This document shows positions 50,563 through 62,100 of a stretch of DNA of 64,000 nucleotides, piece after piece. The DNA is from Anaerolineales bacterium (GTDB taxonomy: Bacteria; Chloroflexota; Anaerolineae; Anaerolineales; JABWBV01): contig JACKAX010000018.1 of NCBI GenBank assembly GCA_020634875.1, positions 1 through 64,000 on the forward strand, read 5' to 3'. Each line of letters begins with the position of its first letter. Within the stretch, counting starts at the first letter, position 1. Made by a program: the position numbers and the translations under genes. Below the pieces are notes generated by a model. The model saw nothing but the letters and a program-made list of their open reading frames with translations. It was not told the origin of the DNA and made no database searches.

Positions 50563-51737
50563 TATAACATTGCCACCTCGCGCAAATGATACGCAAACAA
50601 CTCACCCAGATGCTCCAAATCATACTGCCCCCGGAAAATCTCGTACCCGTTTTTGGCGAGCCGGGCACGTAACGCCGCATCCGCGCGGAGTGCCTTAATC
50701 CCTGCCACGATCCCCGCCCCAGACCGCGCGCACAGGTACAAATGCTCCTTGTGGACAAACGCCCGCCGCACCGCCGGAGAATCGCCCGACAGCACCGGCA
50801 CGCCCAACGCCAGCCCGGTAAAGATTTTGTTTTGCACCGTCATCAACGATTGCGGCGTCTCCCCGAACGCGCCCAGGCATACCTGCGCCTGACCCACCCG
50901 CGCGCTCAACGCGTCGTGCTCCATCCAACCCAAAAACGCGACGTTTTGCAAGCCATATGCCCGCGTGAGCGTTTCCGCGCCTTCCCGCTCCGGCCCTTCG
51001 CCGATCATTTCAAATTGCACATCGGTAACATCCGCTAACAACCGCGCCGCTTCAATAATTTTCGACACCCCGTGATTGGGGATAAACGTGCCGAAATAAA
51101 CCACCCGAAAAATTTCCGGCGACGCATCCTTCGACTTCGCAAGTGCCTCTGGAGTTCGAGTACGAACTTCGCTCAGGATGCTATCTTGAGGATGAAACAC
51201 CCGATCATCCGCCCCTGTCGGCACCAGCCGGAACCGTTCGGGCGCGACCCCGTGCGTCTCGACCAGCCACGCCACATAATCCTCCGTATCGTGAATGAGC
51301 AAATTCGGCAGACGCAACGCCAGTCGTTCCACCCGCCGCAAAATTTCCACCGTTCCCTTGCTTTTCTGATCCAGTTCCCGCTCCAGTGCAATCAAATAGA
51401 TGGACATAAACACATCCCACACGAGCGGTTTGCGCTTGAACCAGGCCAACACCCATGCCAAATACACATCGAACTGCCCCGGATACCCAACCACCAGCAC
51501 ATCGTAATCCTTAATTTTGAAATACTCAGCCAGCAGTTGAAAATACGCCTTAAGCACCCGCACCCAAAACGCCGGACGCTTCCACCCCCCCTTCGTTGCC
51601 GCTACCCGGTCCTCAATCCCTAGCCACAAGGGCACATGGCACTCGATCACCTCCACCCCTGCCCGTCGAAGCCCCTCGATCATGTTCACATTCCGGGAAT
51701 ACGTCGCCCGGTACGTCCCAAAATAACAAACTTTCAC
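50562..51737 (-). CDS. GT4-family glycosyltransferase with in-frame repeat insertion
   Basis: 391 residues from a GTG overlapping the upstream stop (GTGA). N-terminal domain MKVCYFGTYRATYSRNVNMI and ECHVPLWLGIEDR; C-terminal domain VVYFGTFIPNHGVSKIIEAA, FEMIGEGPEREG and QNKIFTGLALGVPVLSGDSP in place of the ExxxxE motif. Residues of about 185-205 (DSILSEVRTRTPEALAKSKD) are a translated DNA repeat lying in the linker between the two Rossmann domains. Part of the coupled operon that runs from 58983 to 47159. Confidence 0.87.
   Translation of the reverse strand: MKVCYFGTYRATYSRNVNMIEGLRRAGVEVIECHVPLWLGIEDRVAATKGGWKRPAFWVRVLKAYFQLLAEYFKIKDYDVLVVGYPGQFDVYLAWVLAWFKRKPLVWDVFMSIYLIALERELDQKSKGTVEILRRVERLALRLPNLLIHDTEDYVAWLVETHGVAPERFRLVPTGADDRVFHPQDSILSEVRTRTPEALAKSKDASPEIFRVVYFGTFIPNHGVSKIIEAARLLADVTDVQFEMIGEGPEREGAETLTRAYGLQNVAFLGWMEHDALSARVGQAQVCLGAFGETPQSLMTVQNKIFTGLALGVPVLSGDSPAVRRAFVHKEHLYLCARSGAGIVAGIKALRADAALRARLAKNGYEIFRGQYDLEHLGELFAYHLREVAML
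51124..51183. repeat. In-frame CATCCTTCGACTTCGC...CGCTCAGGATGCT repeat
   Basis: Imperfect palindrome: the arms CATCCTTCGACTTCGC and ACTTCGCTCAGGATGC flank GTTCGAGTACGAAC. Same family as the copies at 851-1019. It sits between the two domains of the GT4 gene without breaking the frame. Confidence 0.85.
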
Positions 51738-54133
51738 GGTCTCACCTCAAAAATCCACACCCGATCTTGATGATACACAACTCGGAAATGTTCATTTTCC
51801 ACCAACTCCAGCGGGTTCAACACCGGCCCCAGCCAATTGACATGCCCCTGCTGCTGCCCGATGTACACATACCCCACCCCCTCCGCGGCTAACTGCGCCA
51901 GCACATCCGGGGAAGTTACCCCCTCCGCCCGCAAAGTCATCGCAAAATCCCGCAATTGTGCGCGAAAATCCGGATCAAAATTCTGTTCCATCATATACGT
52001 CAACGGCGGAACCGTCACCGCCCGATGTGCCAAAAGCGGCAGCCACCACCCCGCATCCGACCCCACCACCGAAATATCCCCATCCGTCAAAAACCCGTTG
52101 ACGAGAAATTTTGCATCCTCGGGCGTGTTCGCCTGAATCCACTCAGCCGCTTTCACATCCGGGCGGGTGACGAGCGCGAATTGTGCGGGGGCCACTTCGG
52201 CGATTCGCATCCGTGCCCCCAACAACGCCATCCCTCCGACCACTCCCCACACGCCCACCGTCCACAAAAAACGTACCCACCCCGCGCGGAAATGCTCCGC
52301 CAGCCACCCCAACCCCGCGCCCAACAAGACCCCCGCAGGGATATACGCCGCGATGAACACCGCGAAACTGCTCAACGAGCCGCTCCCCGGCAGCCCCACC
52401 CACGCGGGATTTGCCGCCAACACCAACAGGGCAAACCACCCGATCAACGCCAATACCCATCGGTTCCGCCGCCACAAGCCCCACCCCGCCACGGCAAGCC
52501 CCCCTGCCCAAATCCACCCCGGCAAATACGCCGTAAGCGCCCCAATCGCGTTATACCGCACCGTCGAATCCGCCAGCGCGGTCGCAGGTGTACTCACTTG
52601 TTTCACAAAAATCGCCAAAATCTTCCCACCAAATACATTGATAAACTGCGGCAGGAACAACACCCCGCCAATGATCCCCGCGCCCAGACTAAGCCAGAAC
52701 AGGTCCCGCCAGTTTTCCCGTCGCCCCCAAACCATCCAACCAACCGGCAACAGCAACACGGCAAAGACGATCACCCGATAATGGGTCAGTGCCAACCCTC
52801 CCATCAACACCCCGATCAACATCTGCCCCCGCCAGGAATTCTTTCGCCTGTCGAACCAATCCCACAGCAAGAAGGCAATCACAACCAGCAACGCCTGCCC
52901 GGTCAATTGGGTGTACCGCCCCCAGTTCACATAAAACATCGGCATAGACGACAACAACCCGGCAACCAGCACCGCGCCCACCCCTGCCCATCGTCCGCCG
53001 AGTTTGTTGCCAAGCGGATACAGCACCAGCACCGCCAGCGCATTCAATAATTGCCCCGCCCACAGCACTGCCTGCGTCGCCGACATTCCCGTCAGCCAGT
53101 GTAAAACCGCTGCGTGGGTGTGAAAGCCAAAATGATAGGTAAACGTGGACAATTCCGCGTAAGGCTGCCAACTCTCGAACAGCCCTCCATGATCAATGAG
53201 CAGTTGTGTCATCATCGTGTGTTGGAACGCGTCCCCGAACATCGGGGCATCCAACCCGCGGATTGCCCAAAAACGTGTGGCAAAGACAAGCGCAGCGAGG
53301 AGGAGGAAGAGGAGGGGTTCGGGGTCGAGGTTCTGAAGTGACCATCGTATTCCGTAATGAGTATTCCGTATTGTTTTACGATTAGCCCAAACGAGATAGC
53401 CAGCCGATAGCACGGGCGGCCCCCACGCGTAGAACGCGCCTAAATGGAGACCAACCACATCCGTCCATTCGAGGAGGAGGGGGTAAATTGCAAGACCCGC
53501 ACCCGCGGCGAGGAGGAGTTTTTCGATCAGGGTTCGGTTTATCCAACCAGGCCAAAGTGCGCTTAAGAGCGCCCATCCGGGGAGGGCGTACACCACACCA
53601 AACAGGATAACCATCCCTGCCCATGTCCCTACAAGCTTGATCAGGCCCCAGGCCACCCAGAACGGATCATACGTCAGACCAAAAGCCAGTTGTGCGTCGG
53701 GAAGGGCACCGTCTTGGTAGGCGGAACCGTTCAGGTAGGTGGCTCCGGGGGCGGCGCGGAGGGTGATTGGGGTAGAACAATCCGTTTCGAGTGAAATTCG
53801 ATAATCCTCTTGAGCCGAAGCAATGCGCGCCTCAAACGGCAAACGAAGCGTTACCGGAACTGAACTGGGTTCAAGGGTAATTTCATCAATGGATAACCGA
53901 TGCGCCTTATCAGGTGTAAGCAAATAACTAATCGCACATGAGGTGTTCGCCCGGATTGTGATCTCGAACCCGTTCAATCCGTCATAACTCGCGACAAAAG
54001 TTTGCCCCACAGGATTTTCAGTAGAGAGGGGGATTTTCAGATTAGTCCCCGGCTGCTCCGTTTGGGCGATGGGGGTGCAGGCCGTAAGAAGCGTGAGGGC
54101 GAGAAAGAGAAGAAGATGTTTGACCCGAAGCAT
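51734..54133 (-). CDS. Large GT-C-like membrane glycosyltransferase or related membrane protein
   Basis: 799 residues. The N-terminus MLRVKHLLLFLALTLLTACT has a lipobox-like end and is followed by about 140 extracytoplasmic beta-rich residues, then about 13 membrane helices to residue 650 and a soluble C-terminal domain (AAEWIQANTPEDAKFLVNGF). The motif NWGRYTQLTGQALLVVIAFL and acidic residues in a first outer loop (DAPMFGDAFQHTMMTQLL) fit GT-C polytopic transferases using polyprenyl-phosphate sugars. A short stretch around KTIRNTHYGIRWS comes from a DNA repeat (53346-53380) in a loop between helices. Coupled on both sides within the operon. Confidence 0.78.
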   Translation of the reverse strand: MLRVKHLLLFLALTLLTACTPIAQTEQPGTNLKIPLSTENPVGQTFVASYDGLNGFEITIRANTSCAISYLLTPDKAHRLSIDEITLEPSSVPVTLRLPFEARIASAQEDYRISLETDCSTPITLRAAPGATYLNGSAYQDGALPDAQLAFGLTYDPFWVAWGLIKLVGTWAGMVILFGVVYALPGWALLSALWPGWINRTLIEKLLLAAGAGLAIYPLLLEWTDVVGLHLGAFYAWGPPVLSAGYLVWANRKTIRNTHYGIRWSLQNLDPEPLLFLLLAALVFATRFWAIRGLDAPMFGDAFQHTMMTQLLIDHGGLFESWQPYAELSTFTYHFGFHTHAAVLHWLTGMSATQAVLWAGQLLNALAVLVLYPLGNKLGGRWAGVGAVLVAGLLSSMPMFYVNWGRYTQLTGQALLVVIAFLLWDWFDRRKNSWRGQMLIGVLMGGLALTHYRVIVFAVLLLPVGWMVWGRRENWRDLFWLSLGAGIIGGVLFLPQFINVFGGKILAIFVKQVSTPATALADSTVRYNAIGALTAYLPGWIWAGGLAVAGWGLWRRNRWVLALIGWFALLVLAANPAWVGLPGSGSLSSFAVFIAAYIPAGVLLGAGLGWLAEHFRAGWVRFLWTVGVWGVVGGMALLGARMRIAEVAPAQFALVTRPDVKAAEWIQANTPEDAKFLVNGFLTDGDISVVGSDAGWWLPLLAHRAVTVPPLTYMMEQNFDPDFRAQLRDFAMTLRAEGVTSPDVLAQLAAEGVGYVYIGQQQGHVNWLGPVLNPLELVENEHFRVVYHQDRVWIFEVRP
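53346..53380. repeat. In-frame GTATTCCGTA word repeat
   Basis: CGTATTCCGTAATGAGTATT then CCGTATTG repeats the word GTATTCCGTA twice. It sits in a cytoplasmic or outer loop of the GT-C-like protein and keeps the frame open. Confidence 0.65.
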
Positions 54134-54136
54134 ACT

Positions 54137-55096
54137 TTACGACTTCCGATGAGTCTCCCCCTCCACTTCCATTTTCCGCACCCGGTAAACCAACTCTTCG
54201 AGCATCCGTCGGTTGAAACTGATGAGGTCAGCGAGCAGGCCAATGAGAAGCACTTGAAAGCCGACGATGAGCAAAATCGCCGCCAAAATGAGGGATTGGA
54301 TGTGGCCCTCTCCGGGTTGACCGATGAGGATGAAATAGACATACCGCAAGCCCAAGAGCATGCCGACGAATGACATCAGCGAGCCAATGGCGGTAAAAAC
54401 GCGGAGAGGACGGTACATGGTGTAGGCGCGTAAAATGGTGCCGGATGAATTAGCAAGATAATCAGGAATCCCGCGCATGAGACGGGAGGGGCGAGTGGGC
54501 GCGTTTGTGCGAATGGGGATGTGTTGGACGCGCATCCGGCTGACCCCAGCCTGGATGATGGTTTCGAGGGTATAGGAATACTGCGTGAGAACGATGGTGC
54601 GGAGAGCCATTTCCCTTGAGAGGGCGCGGAATCCGCTGGTGGCATCGGGGACGTTGAGGGTGGCGGCCTGCCCAATCACCCAACTGCCCAGTTGTTGGAG
54701 TTTGCGTTTGAGGGGGGAAAATTCCGCGTGCGTGCCCACGCCCCGGTCGCCGATGACGAGGTCGGCCTCGCCCGTGAGGATGGGGGCGATCAGTTTTTCG
54801 ATGTCGCCTGCATGGTACTGGTTGTCGGCGTCCGTGTTGACGATAATGTCCGCACCTGCTTTCAGGCTTGCTTCCAAACCAGAAGTGAACGCCCGCGCCA
54901 GGCCTTTGATCGGGACGGGGATGATGTGGTGGACGCCATGCGCCCGCGCCACGTCCGCGGTGCCGTCGGTGCTGGCGTTGTCCATAATCAGGTATTCGAT
55001 CACGTCCACACCGGGGAGAGCACGCGGGAGCGCGGCGAGGGTGACGGGAAGCGTTTCCGCTTCGTTGTGACAGGGGATTTGGATGATGAGTTTCAA
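54137..55096 (-). CDS. GT2 glycosyltransferase, polyprenyl-phosphate sugar synthase type
   Basis: 319 residues from a TTG start three bases after the upstream stop; no ATG fits better. GT2 domain: [60 protein letters not shown] (DxD) and [15 protein letters not shown]. Two or three membrane helices end the protein ([40 protein letters not shown]). This is the layout of dolichol-phosphate mannose synthase-like enzymes that load a sugar onto a lipid carrier for GT-C enzymes, such as the gene that follows. Confidence 0.9.
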   Translation of the reverse strand: MKLIIQIPCHNEAETLPVTLAALPRALPGVDVIEYLIMDNASTDGTADVARAHGVHHIIPVPIKGLARAFTSGLEASLKAGADIIVNTDADNQYHAGDIEKLIAPILTGEADLVIGDRGVGTHAEFSPLKRKLQQLGSWVIGQAATLNVPDATSGFRALSREMALRTIVLTQYSYTLETIIQAGVSRMRVQHIPIRTNAPTRPSRLMRGIPDYLANSSGTILRAYTMYRPLRVFTAIGSLMSFVGMLLGLRYVYFILIGQPGEGHIQSLILAAILLIVGFQVLLIGLLADLISFNRRMLEELVYRVRKMEVEGETHRKS

Positions 55097-55098
55097 GA

Positions 55099-58000
55099 TT
55101 ATCGAAAAATGACAGGGACAAAAAGCTGGTAACTATTCACTACTAACGTATACCTCACCGCGGCCCCAACCACCTCACTCATCGGATGATAAAGCCGGAG
55201 ATAATACGTACCCGAAGCGCTCGGCTGGTAAATCATCAATGTGGACAGGCCAAACGAGGCCGTGCCCGTGGCAGGTTGACCGTTGGGGTCTTGAGGATAC
55301 ACCTGTTCAAGGAGGGTCGTGCCGTCTTCGGCATAGATTTCGATCACTACGGCAGCACTCGGATCAATGGGCGAAGTGGTGATGAAATACGGCTTTCCGA
55401 CCTCCAATGTCACCTGCGCCCAATCTTCGTCTGCAAGGTTGCAGAAATTGTGCGTTTGACTGCTGGCGTACACACTGGCTGTGCCTGCGGCATTATCGCC
55501 CATTTCCCCTTCCCATTCGTCCGGTTCATCGCACGGTTCCAAAAACGTTGTAGTGAGATTTGTCCCGTTGTTGTACGGCTCCAGATTTCCGGCTTCATCC
55601 ACCGCCCGCACTCGGAACCCATACAGCGTTCCCAACTCGCCAATCACCCACATCTGCCGCGTGGCAGAAATGACGTTCATTTGATAATCCGTCCATGCCC
55701 CATTGTTGATCTGCCACTGAATATCAAACTCTCGGATCGGGGCGATGTTATCGGTACTACTCCATTCAATCAACATCGCGGATGTGTCCAACACAGGCGG
55801 GAGGGCAACCACCGTTGTTTGTGGGGGAACACGGTCAAGCGCGAGATTCCACGCGGCGAGCATGGAGATGTTCCCCGCGCGATCCACCGCCCGCGCGACC
55901 AAAGCCATGCCTAACTGGTCCGCGAGGGGTGTCGTGTCCCAACCTCCGGGCAAACTCCAACCGTCTGTCCCGTCTGTGTCCGTCCCTAATAGCGTCCAAC
56001 TCCCGTTCGCCCAATCGCCCGCATGGAAGTAGAAATCCACCCGCTCGATCCCTGTGCCCACGTCCGAGGCTGACACCGTGACCGGGATCACCGTGTCGGC
56101 CTGGACGAAGAAGTTGGTGGACGGTGATCCCACAGGGGACAGGTTACTGAGAGTGGGCGCGTCGGGGTCGAGGGACAGGGTCATCGTGTAAAAGTGGTTC
56201 GTCCCACCCGCACCAGGGTGATCCCACGCGCGGAGTTTGAGGAAGTAGGTACCATCCCAGGGCAGGGTAAGATTGAGGAGTGAGTCCGTGAGGGTGAAGG
56301 GCACTTCGTCATCGTTTTCGGCAACGACGGAGGTGCCATCGTCCGCGAGTAAATAGAGGTAGGAATCGAGGCTGGAGCCAACGGTTTGTGCGTCCACATT
56401 GACACCGATGTGATCCCCCGCGCTGCCCGTGAACGAGAAGACATCTTCATCCCCCGCGGGGCAGATGACGCCAGAGACCGCGTCCCCGTAGGTAAGCGTA
56501 CCACTTTCGTCGGGGGCACAGGTGGGCGGGGTGAGGTCGGCGACTTGCAGGTCGTCAATCAACCAGCCGCGGAACCCGTTGTACCGGGCGTCAAGGGTCT
56601 CGAAGTGGAAGCGGATGCGGATGGTTTGCCCGACGTAGGGGGCGAGGTCAATGAAGGGGCTTTGCACCCACGTACTGGCGGGGTCGCCCGTCATTTGATA
56701 AGTGTTGGTAAATGGGCCGCCGTCGGCGGAAATCTGCACCCAACGTTGGTCCCAATGTGTGCCGGGTTCGGCGACGTACCACGAGTAAAAACGCAGATAG
56801 GGTGTGCCGGTGCCGGGGATGGGAATGGGTGGGGAGGTCAGGTCGCCTGCGTTGGGTGCGCCAGTGTCGTAGGAACCGGTGTCAAAATCGCCCGTGCCGT
56901 ACCACGCGGTGAACGTGCCGCCATGCGCGGCAGGGGCATGATCGAGCAGGTTCCACTGCCCGTTCATCTGCCAGTCCGAGACGTTTTCAAACCCGGTCGT
57001 GTAGGGATAGGTGACAGAAGCGGGAGGCGCGGGGGCGGGGGCGACCGTGAAGGTGTTGGCCGCGCCCCACCCGGACATGACACCGTTCGCGTTGCGGGCG
57101 CGCACCTGCCAGTTGTACAACCCTGGCGCGAGTGAGCCGAGATGCAAAATGGATTCAGCCTGCCACGCAGAGGTGATGATCGGATTGCCCTCGCGCGCGT
57201 ACTGGACCTGAAATTCTGCCGCGCCGCCGCCGTCATCCCACACAAGGGAGACCGAGGCTCCGCCGGGGAACGCGTCCCCCAACGGCCACGCGAGCACGGG
57301 CGGGTTGGGAACTTCCGTCTTGGCCGCAACCACGGCGACCATGATTTCTTCCGTACCGCTCCAGTTGTCGGCGAGGTTGGGGTCGGAGGCGTAGAAGGTT
57401 TCGGCGCGGCCCCGGAGAAGGAGTTCCCGGTAGAGGGTCACCCGCGCGGCGTTGCCCGCCAGGATCGAGGCTACCGGGCCACCCGCGGAAACGGGGGAAA
57501 AATTGTTGGGGAGCGGAAAGGTGCTGAGGCCAGTCACTGTGGTGGTGATCAGATGCACGCCAGGGTTCAGCGTCACGCATTCGCCTGCGTAATTGGGTTC
57601 GGTGAAGAGAGCGATCTGATCTGCGGCGGGGGTGCAGGCGGGCGGGGGTGGGGTGCAGGTAGAATTTTTGAGGACGTGGCGCAGGCCGAGGAGGTCGGAG
57701 AGGTTGCCGTCTTCGTCTTCGACATGGAGGGCGAGGCTGACCGGGCCGTTGGGAACGTTTGCCGCGCACCAGTCCCAGGTGTAGGAGATGGTGTCGGTGA
57801 GGGTGAAGGTGGTGAAGAGGGGGCCGACCTGCACCCAGGTGTTGTTGACGTTGGCTTGAAAATAGGCGGTGTCCACGCCGCTGCCTTCGTCCAGCGCCCA
57901 GCCGGTGAGGGCGACGGCGGTTTGGGTGATGGTTGCGCCGAAGGTGGGGGCGGTGAGGCTGCCGGTGGGGGCCGTGAAGTCGGCGACGATGGTGTTTTGA

Positions 58001-58983
58001 GAGGTGTAGTTCCAGCGTCCGGTGCAGGGGGCGGGGGTGCAGGCGGGGTCGCTGGCCTCGGGGGGGGTGCGAGGGCGTCCGCTGTTGATGTCTACGTCGT
58101 CGAAGGTGATGTCGAGGGCAGTGCCCCAGTAGTAGTTGGGGTTGGTGTGGACTTGGAAATGGAGGTGGTGGCCGGTGGAACAGCCGGTGTCGTCGGCGTT
58201 GCCGATGAATTGGCCTTGCAGGACGGGGGTGCCGATGGTGCGGAGGTTTTCGGGGATGCTGTCGTAAGCGAGGTGGAGGTAGAGTTGGTAGGTGGTGGGC
58301 GTGGTGGTGGGGTCTTCGAGGATGAGGTAGTTGGAGTGGGCGCAGGAGCCGTCATCGAAGCCGTTGGGGTAGGTCCATTCAAACATGTGGACGATCCCGC
58401 CTTTGGAGGCGTAGAGGGGGAACATGGTGCCGTCGCCGAAGTCAAAGGCGTAGTAGCCGGTGCCGCCGTGGGTGATGGAGCGGGTGAGGATTTTGGTGAG
58501 GCCTCCTGCCCAGGGGAGGAGGTAGCCGTCGAGGGCGGTGGTGGGGGTCTCAGCCTGGACTGTGTGGTATCGGGTAAGCCAGAGGGCTTTATTGCCTTCG
58601 GGCATCAGGTCGGGGGGGAGGGCGGTGAGGGCGTCGGCCCAGGCGGGGTCGGCCTGGAGGATGATGTGCCATCGCGCCCCGTCATCGTGGGCGACGACGA
58701 GGCCGGGTTCGGTCGGGACGAGTTGACCGGTAGCGGGGTCGTAGAGGTCGAGCCAGAGGACGGCCCAGGTGCCGGTGCGGTCGAATTGGGTGTGGTTGAT
58801 TTTTACGTCGTAGAGGAGGAAGGCGAGGACGTCGTCGCGGATTTCGGCGATGGCAGTTTGGAGAGCGTCTTCGAGGGCGGGGGGAGTGTTGGGGGGGAGA
58901 GGGGCAGATGAGGAGGTGAAAAGGAAAAAAGGTGAAAAGGAGAGGGAAAGGAGGAGGAGAAGCAGGGGGAGGAGACGTTTCAT
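55099..58983 (-). CDS. Giant exported protein with M23-like domain, C-terminal FVPVIFR
   Basis: 1294 residues from ATG 58983 ([20 protein letters not shown]); a TTG 12 bases upstream is the alternative, and neither has an SD. After the signal peptide a LytM/M23-type fold runs to about residue 310: [14 protein letters not shown] and [12 protein letters not shown] give the H...D and HxH metal ligands. Then come Ig-like modules, a crystallin-like segment ([19 protein letters not shown]), a fibronectin-like module, a jelly-roll ([17 protein letters not shown]), a pre-peptidase-like domain and more FNIII-like units. It ends [10 protein letters not shown]23 domains cut peptidoglycan bridges or bind them. 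It heads a glycosyltransferase operon, so glycosylation of this or a similar product is plausible. Confidence 0.83.
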   Translation of the reverse strand: MKRLLPLLLLLLSLSFSPFFLFTSSSAPLPPNTPPALEDALQTAIAEIRDDVLAFLLYDVKINHTQFDRTGTWAVLWLDLYDPATGQLVPTEPGLVVAHDDGARWHIILQADPAWADALTALPPDLMPEGNKALWLTRYHTVQAETPTTALDGYLLPWAGGLTKILTRSITHGGTGYYAFDFGDGTMFPLYASKGGIVHMFEWTYPNGFDDGSCAHSNYLILEDPTTTPTTYQLYLHLAYDSIPENLRTIGTPVLQGQFIGNADDTGCSTGHHLHFQVHTNPNYYWGTALDITFDDVDINSGRPRTPPEASDPACTPAPCTGRWNYTSQNTIVADFTAPTGSLTAPTFGATITQTAVALTGWALDEGSGVDTAYFQANVNNTWVQVGPLFTTFTLTDTISYTWDWCAANVPNGPVSLALHVEDEDGNLSDLLGLRHVLKNSTCTPPPPACTPAADQIALFTEPNYAGECVTLNPGVHLITTTVTGLSTFPLPNNFSPVSAGGPVASILAGNAARVTLYRELLLRGRAETFYASDPNLADNWSGTEEIMVAVVAAKTEVPNPPVLAWPLGDAFPGGASVSLVWDDGGGAAEFQVQYAREGNPIITSAWQAESILHLGSLAPGLYNWQVRARNANGVMSGWGAANTFTVAPAPAPPASVTYPYTTGFENVSDWQMNGQWNLLDHAPAAHGGTFTAWYGTGDFDTGSYDTGAPNAGDLTSPPIPIPGTGTPYLRFYSWYVAEPGTHWDQRWVQISADGGPFTNTYQMTGDPASTWVQSPFIDLAPYVGQTIRIRFHFETLDARYNGFRGWLIDDLQVADLTPPTCAPDESGTLTYGDAVSGVICPAGDEDVFSFTGSAGDHIGVNVDAQTVGSSLDSYLYLLADDGTSVVAENDDEVPFTLTDSLLNLTLPWDGTYFLKLRAWDHPGAGGTNHFYTMTLSLDPDAPTLSNLSPVGSPSTNFFVQADTVIPVTVSASDVGTGIERVDFYFHAGDWANGSWTLLGTDTDGTDGWSLPGGWDTTPLADQLGMALVARAVDRAGNISMLAAWNLALDRVPPQTTVVALPPVLDTSAMLIEWSSTDNIAPIREFDIQWQINNGAWTDYQMNVISATRQMWVIGELGTLYGFRVRAVDEAGNLEPYNNGTNLTTTFLEPCDEPDEWEGEMGDNAAGTASVYASSQTHNFCNLADEDWAQVTLEVGKPYFITTSPIDPSAAVVIEIYAEDGTTLLEQVYPQDPNGQPATGTASFGLSTLMIYQPSASGTYYLRLYHPMSEVVGAAVRYTLVVNSYQLFVPVIFR

Positions 58984-59048
58984 GGGAGGAGACAATTCGA
59001 TTCGGGGCGAGTTGGATGAGGGGGATTATACCCTTGCTTGGGGGGAAA

Positions 59049-59085
59049 CGAAAACGTGGGCAGGAGGGCCTGCCCACGTTTTCAA
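59049..59085 (-). terminator. Terminator after the giant PD40/IPT protein
   Basis: GAAAACGTGGGCAGG pairs with CCTGCCCACGTTTTC. The T-run is moderate. It separates the 59104 gene from the glycan operon. Confidence 0.85.
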
Positions 59086-59103
59086 CGGGAAAGAGAGATG
59101 GGA

Positions 59104-62100
59104 TTAGCGCATGACTGTGGGGATGAAGATGATGTTCCCGGCGAGCACAGCATTTGCGAGGACGGAGGCTTGTCCCCCCGGATTAGTCACCCAGAGATGG
59201 TATGTTCCCGGCGGGAGGTTGGCGGGGATGGTGGCCTGGAGGGTGTGTTCGTCGAGCCACTGAACGTTTTGAAGGGGGGTGTCGTTGAGGCGGGCGGTCG
59301 CGCCTTCGAGGAAGTTTTCGCCGGTGATGGTGATTAAGGTGGGAACGTTGAGGAGGGTGAGATGAGTTACGTCTACGCTGGTGGGAACGGGGGTGAGCCA
59401 GGAAGAGACAGTGATGTCATCAAGGTAAACATAGGAAAACCCATATGCAGGGTCATAAGTTGTCTGGAAAGTAAATGTAACAGTTTGACTAAGCCAGGGA
59501 GACAGATCAATCCAGGTATGCGTCCAATCTTCAATACTCACGTTATTGGAATACACCACGGTTTGGTTAATCCTTACTTCAAATGCAGGTGAAGACATCC
59601 AATTTACGGGCGTCTTTTGTTGATACACAAAAGATAGGGTTGGTTTATGTAGGGTATTCTGATCCAGGTTTATTACTTGAGATAAGGATGCTTTTGCGGG
59701 TTGGGATGGATCCAATTCCGCATAGTATATATCGGGCTCAGTGTTATAAAAATTTAGCATCATGCCCCAAACGGTTTGTATTTTGCCATTTGAATCAGTC
59801 CATATATCAAGGTTACGAATCACATAAGCAGAGCCGGAATGGGTCAAAAGGACAGGGGGAGACCAGGTTCCATCTGGAAAGCGTTGTCTGTATAAATTAA
59901 GATGTTCAAACCCCGATCGATACGAATCTTCTCCCCAGGCAAAATGAAGGATGCCATTCGAATCCAACACCAGGTCTAGTAAATAGCTAAAGTTGCCTGT
60001 GGTGGTGACTTGCTCGGCAGGCGACGCATTTCCATCCGCATCTAATTCAACAAGGTATGAATTATTATAGGGAGTATTATCATTTTCCTCGCCCTCAAAG
60101 AAAATAAAGATTCCTCCGGCTGGATTGGGTTGAGCAAGTAAATATGAGCCTCGAATATCTTCATTGGTTTGAACTGCTCCCCAACTGCCTCCCGCAGGTT
60201 TGGTGATGAAATACAAAAAGGTACTCATCCAGGCTACATATATCTGATCGTTGTTATCAATCGCCATGCCCAAAAAACCGCTTGCACTACTTAATTCAAG
60301 CGAGGGGGTCCAGTTCCCGTCTTGAGGTTTATATAAATAAAATTTGCCATGATTTCCTGTGGCCCACGTAACATGAAGTCCCCCCATACTATCCATAACC
60401 ATGCGGGCTGTGTCGAAATAGTACCAATTGTTTGTGTTTTGGTCGAGCACAAGCGGTGTTGACCAGGTTCCGCCTAATGGCTTATAGGCATATTTCAATT
60501 CACCCAAGCCATACGCACCTGAATACGGGTAAACACTTTCTATCCATACGAGGTGGAGCGTTCCATCCAGGTCAACCACCAAGTTTGGGGCATAAGCCTC
60601 GTTTGGATGAGGCGTAGAAGAGACAAGTATTGGTGAAGTCCAGGGTAATCCTGGGGCTTTAGAGCTATAAAAAATATCAACCACATTTGGTGACGGATCC
60701 CCTGGGATGTCGGTTTTATCGCACCAAATCGCATGGAGGATATTGTCCGGTGTACGGACAATGCGCGGCTCGGTTGAGCTTTGCTCGGTGTTTGAAATGT
60801 TATGGCCTTTTCCTGATAAAGCAGGTTGCCCAAGCCGGACCGAAGCTTCACCAAGATGAAAATTTTCGGCCGTTTGGGTTGTAGATAATAAACCCGTTAC
60901 ACCCCAAGAGGCTAGGCCATTTGTTTCAAAATCCCCATTCGAGATTTGATTATCCTCAGGGGAAAGGGTCCAGAAGTAATTAATATTTTGATTCCCTACC
61001 AAGTTTGTCGGAAGGGCAGAGGCAAATCCAGGTTCATGGACTTCAATCGTTGAGGCAGGAGCAGCGTGATAGCGAATAAAATCCCCACTTATGCTTGCTA
61101 AGTCATTATTTAAGGCTTGAGGGGAAACATTTACAGTAGGAGCGGGAAGGTTTATTCCCCGATTATCAAAAACCTGCCCTTTCAAATACCAACTGTACAA
61201 AGTTGTAAAGGTATCGCCATTACCTTCTGGCCAAGATTCTAAATTTTCCGCGTTATCTATAGCCTGACTGCGAAAATATATCGTCGTTCCAGGATCACCT
61301 ATAAAATTCCAACTCCCCGGTTGAAAATCCGTTAACCAGTTCATCCAGCTTCCCGAAGAGCCAAGGCGCGTTTGCACATCTATATTCCAAAGGCCAGATA
61401 CGCCAACATCACTGCCAAACCAATTCACTGTAAACCCATCTGCTGGCGAGTACCTGGGTAAAGATAAAACCTGAGAAATGGGCGCGAATGGGTCCAGACT
61501 TTGAGCATCATAATTTAAGGTTATATCATAAGGGCCGCCCGTATCAATCACATAGGAATATTCCCCATTAAACGACAAAATAGACAAAGCGGTCCCGTTG
61601 AAATAAAGCTGGTTATTATAGACCGAGTAGGATACATAATTTTGTAACAGTTTTTGAGCATCTATCAACCAGCTATTCATCCAGATGTCATACAAATATC
61701 CTCCCGAGGGCGAAACCTGCATCAAATCCGTCCCATCTGGGCGAATCAAAGCTATTTCGTTCCACCCATCTCCTGTAAAATCTCCATCCCAGGCCAACCA
61801 CGCCCCGTCAGGAGACCAGGTCAAATGTTGAGCATACGGAAACCACGGAGAAATGGGGTGAGCATTCGTCCCATCCGCATTCATCACCCAAACCGCCGCC
61901 CCATAATCTGTTACTTGCAACCAGCCAATTTGACTCCCATCCGGTGAAAGTGTCGGATAAATATCCGAATTCGGAAAATTCGTCAGTCTCGTCTGACCGC
62001 TACCGTCTGCATTCATGAGGTAAATTTCCGCGTTTTCGTCTCGAGCACTAACGAAAACAATTTTGTTTCCATCGGCTGACCATTGAGGCTGGCTATCCAC

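Noticed and set aside
57142..58911. 589-codon open frame on the plus strand
   Set aside because: Antisense shadow of the M23-domain gene; the translation is Gly/Val/Glu-rich without motifs, while the minus strand has clear domains.
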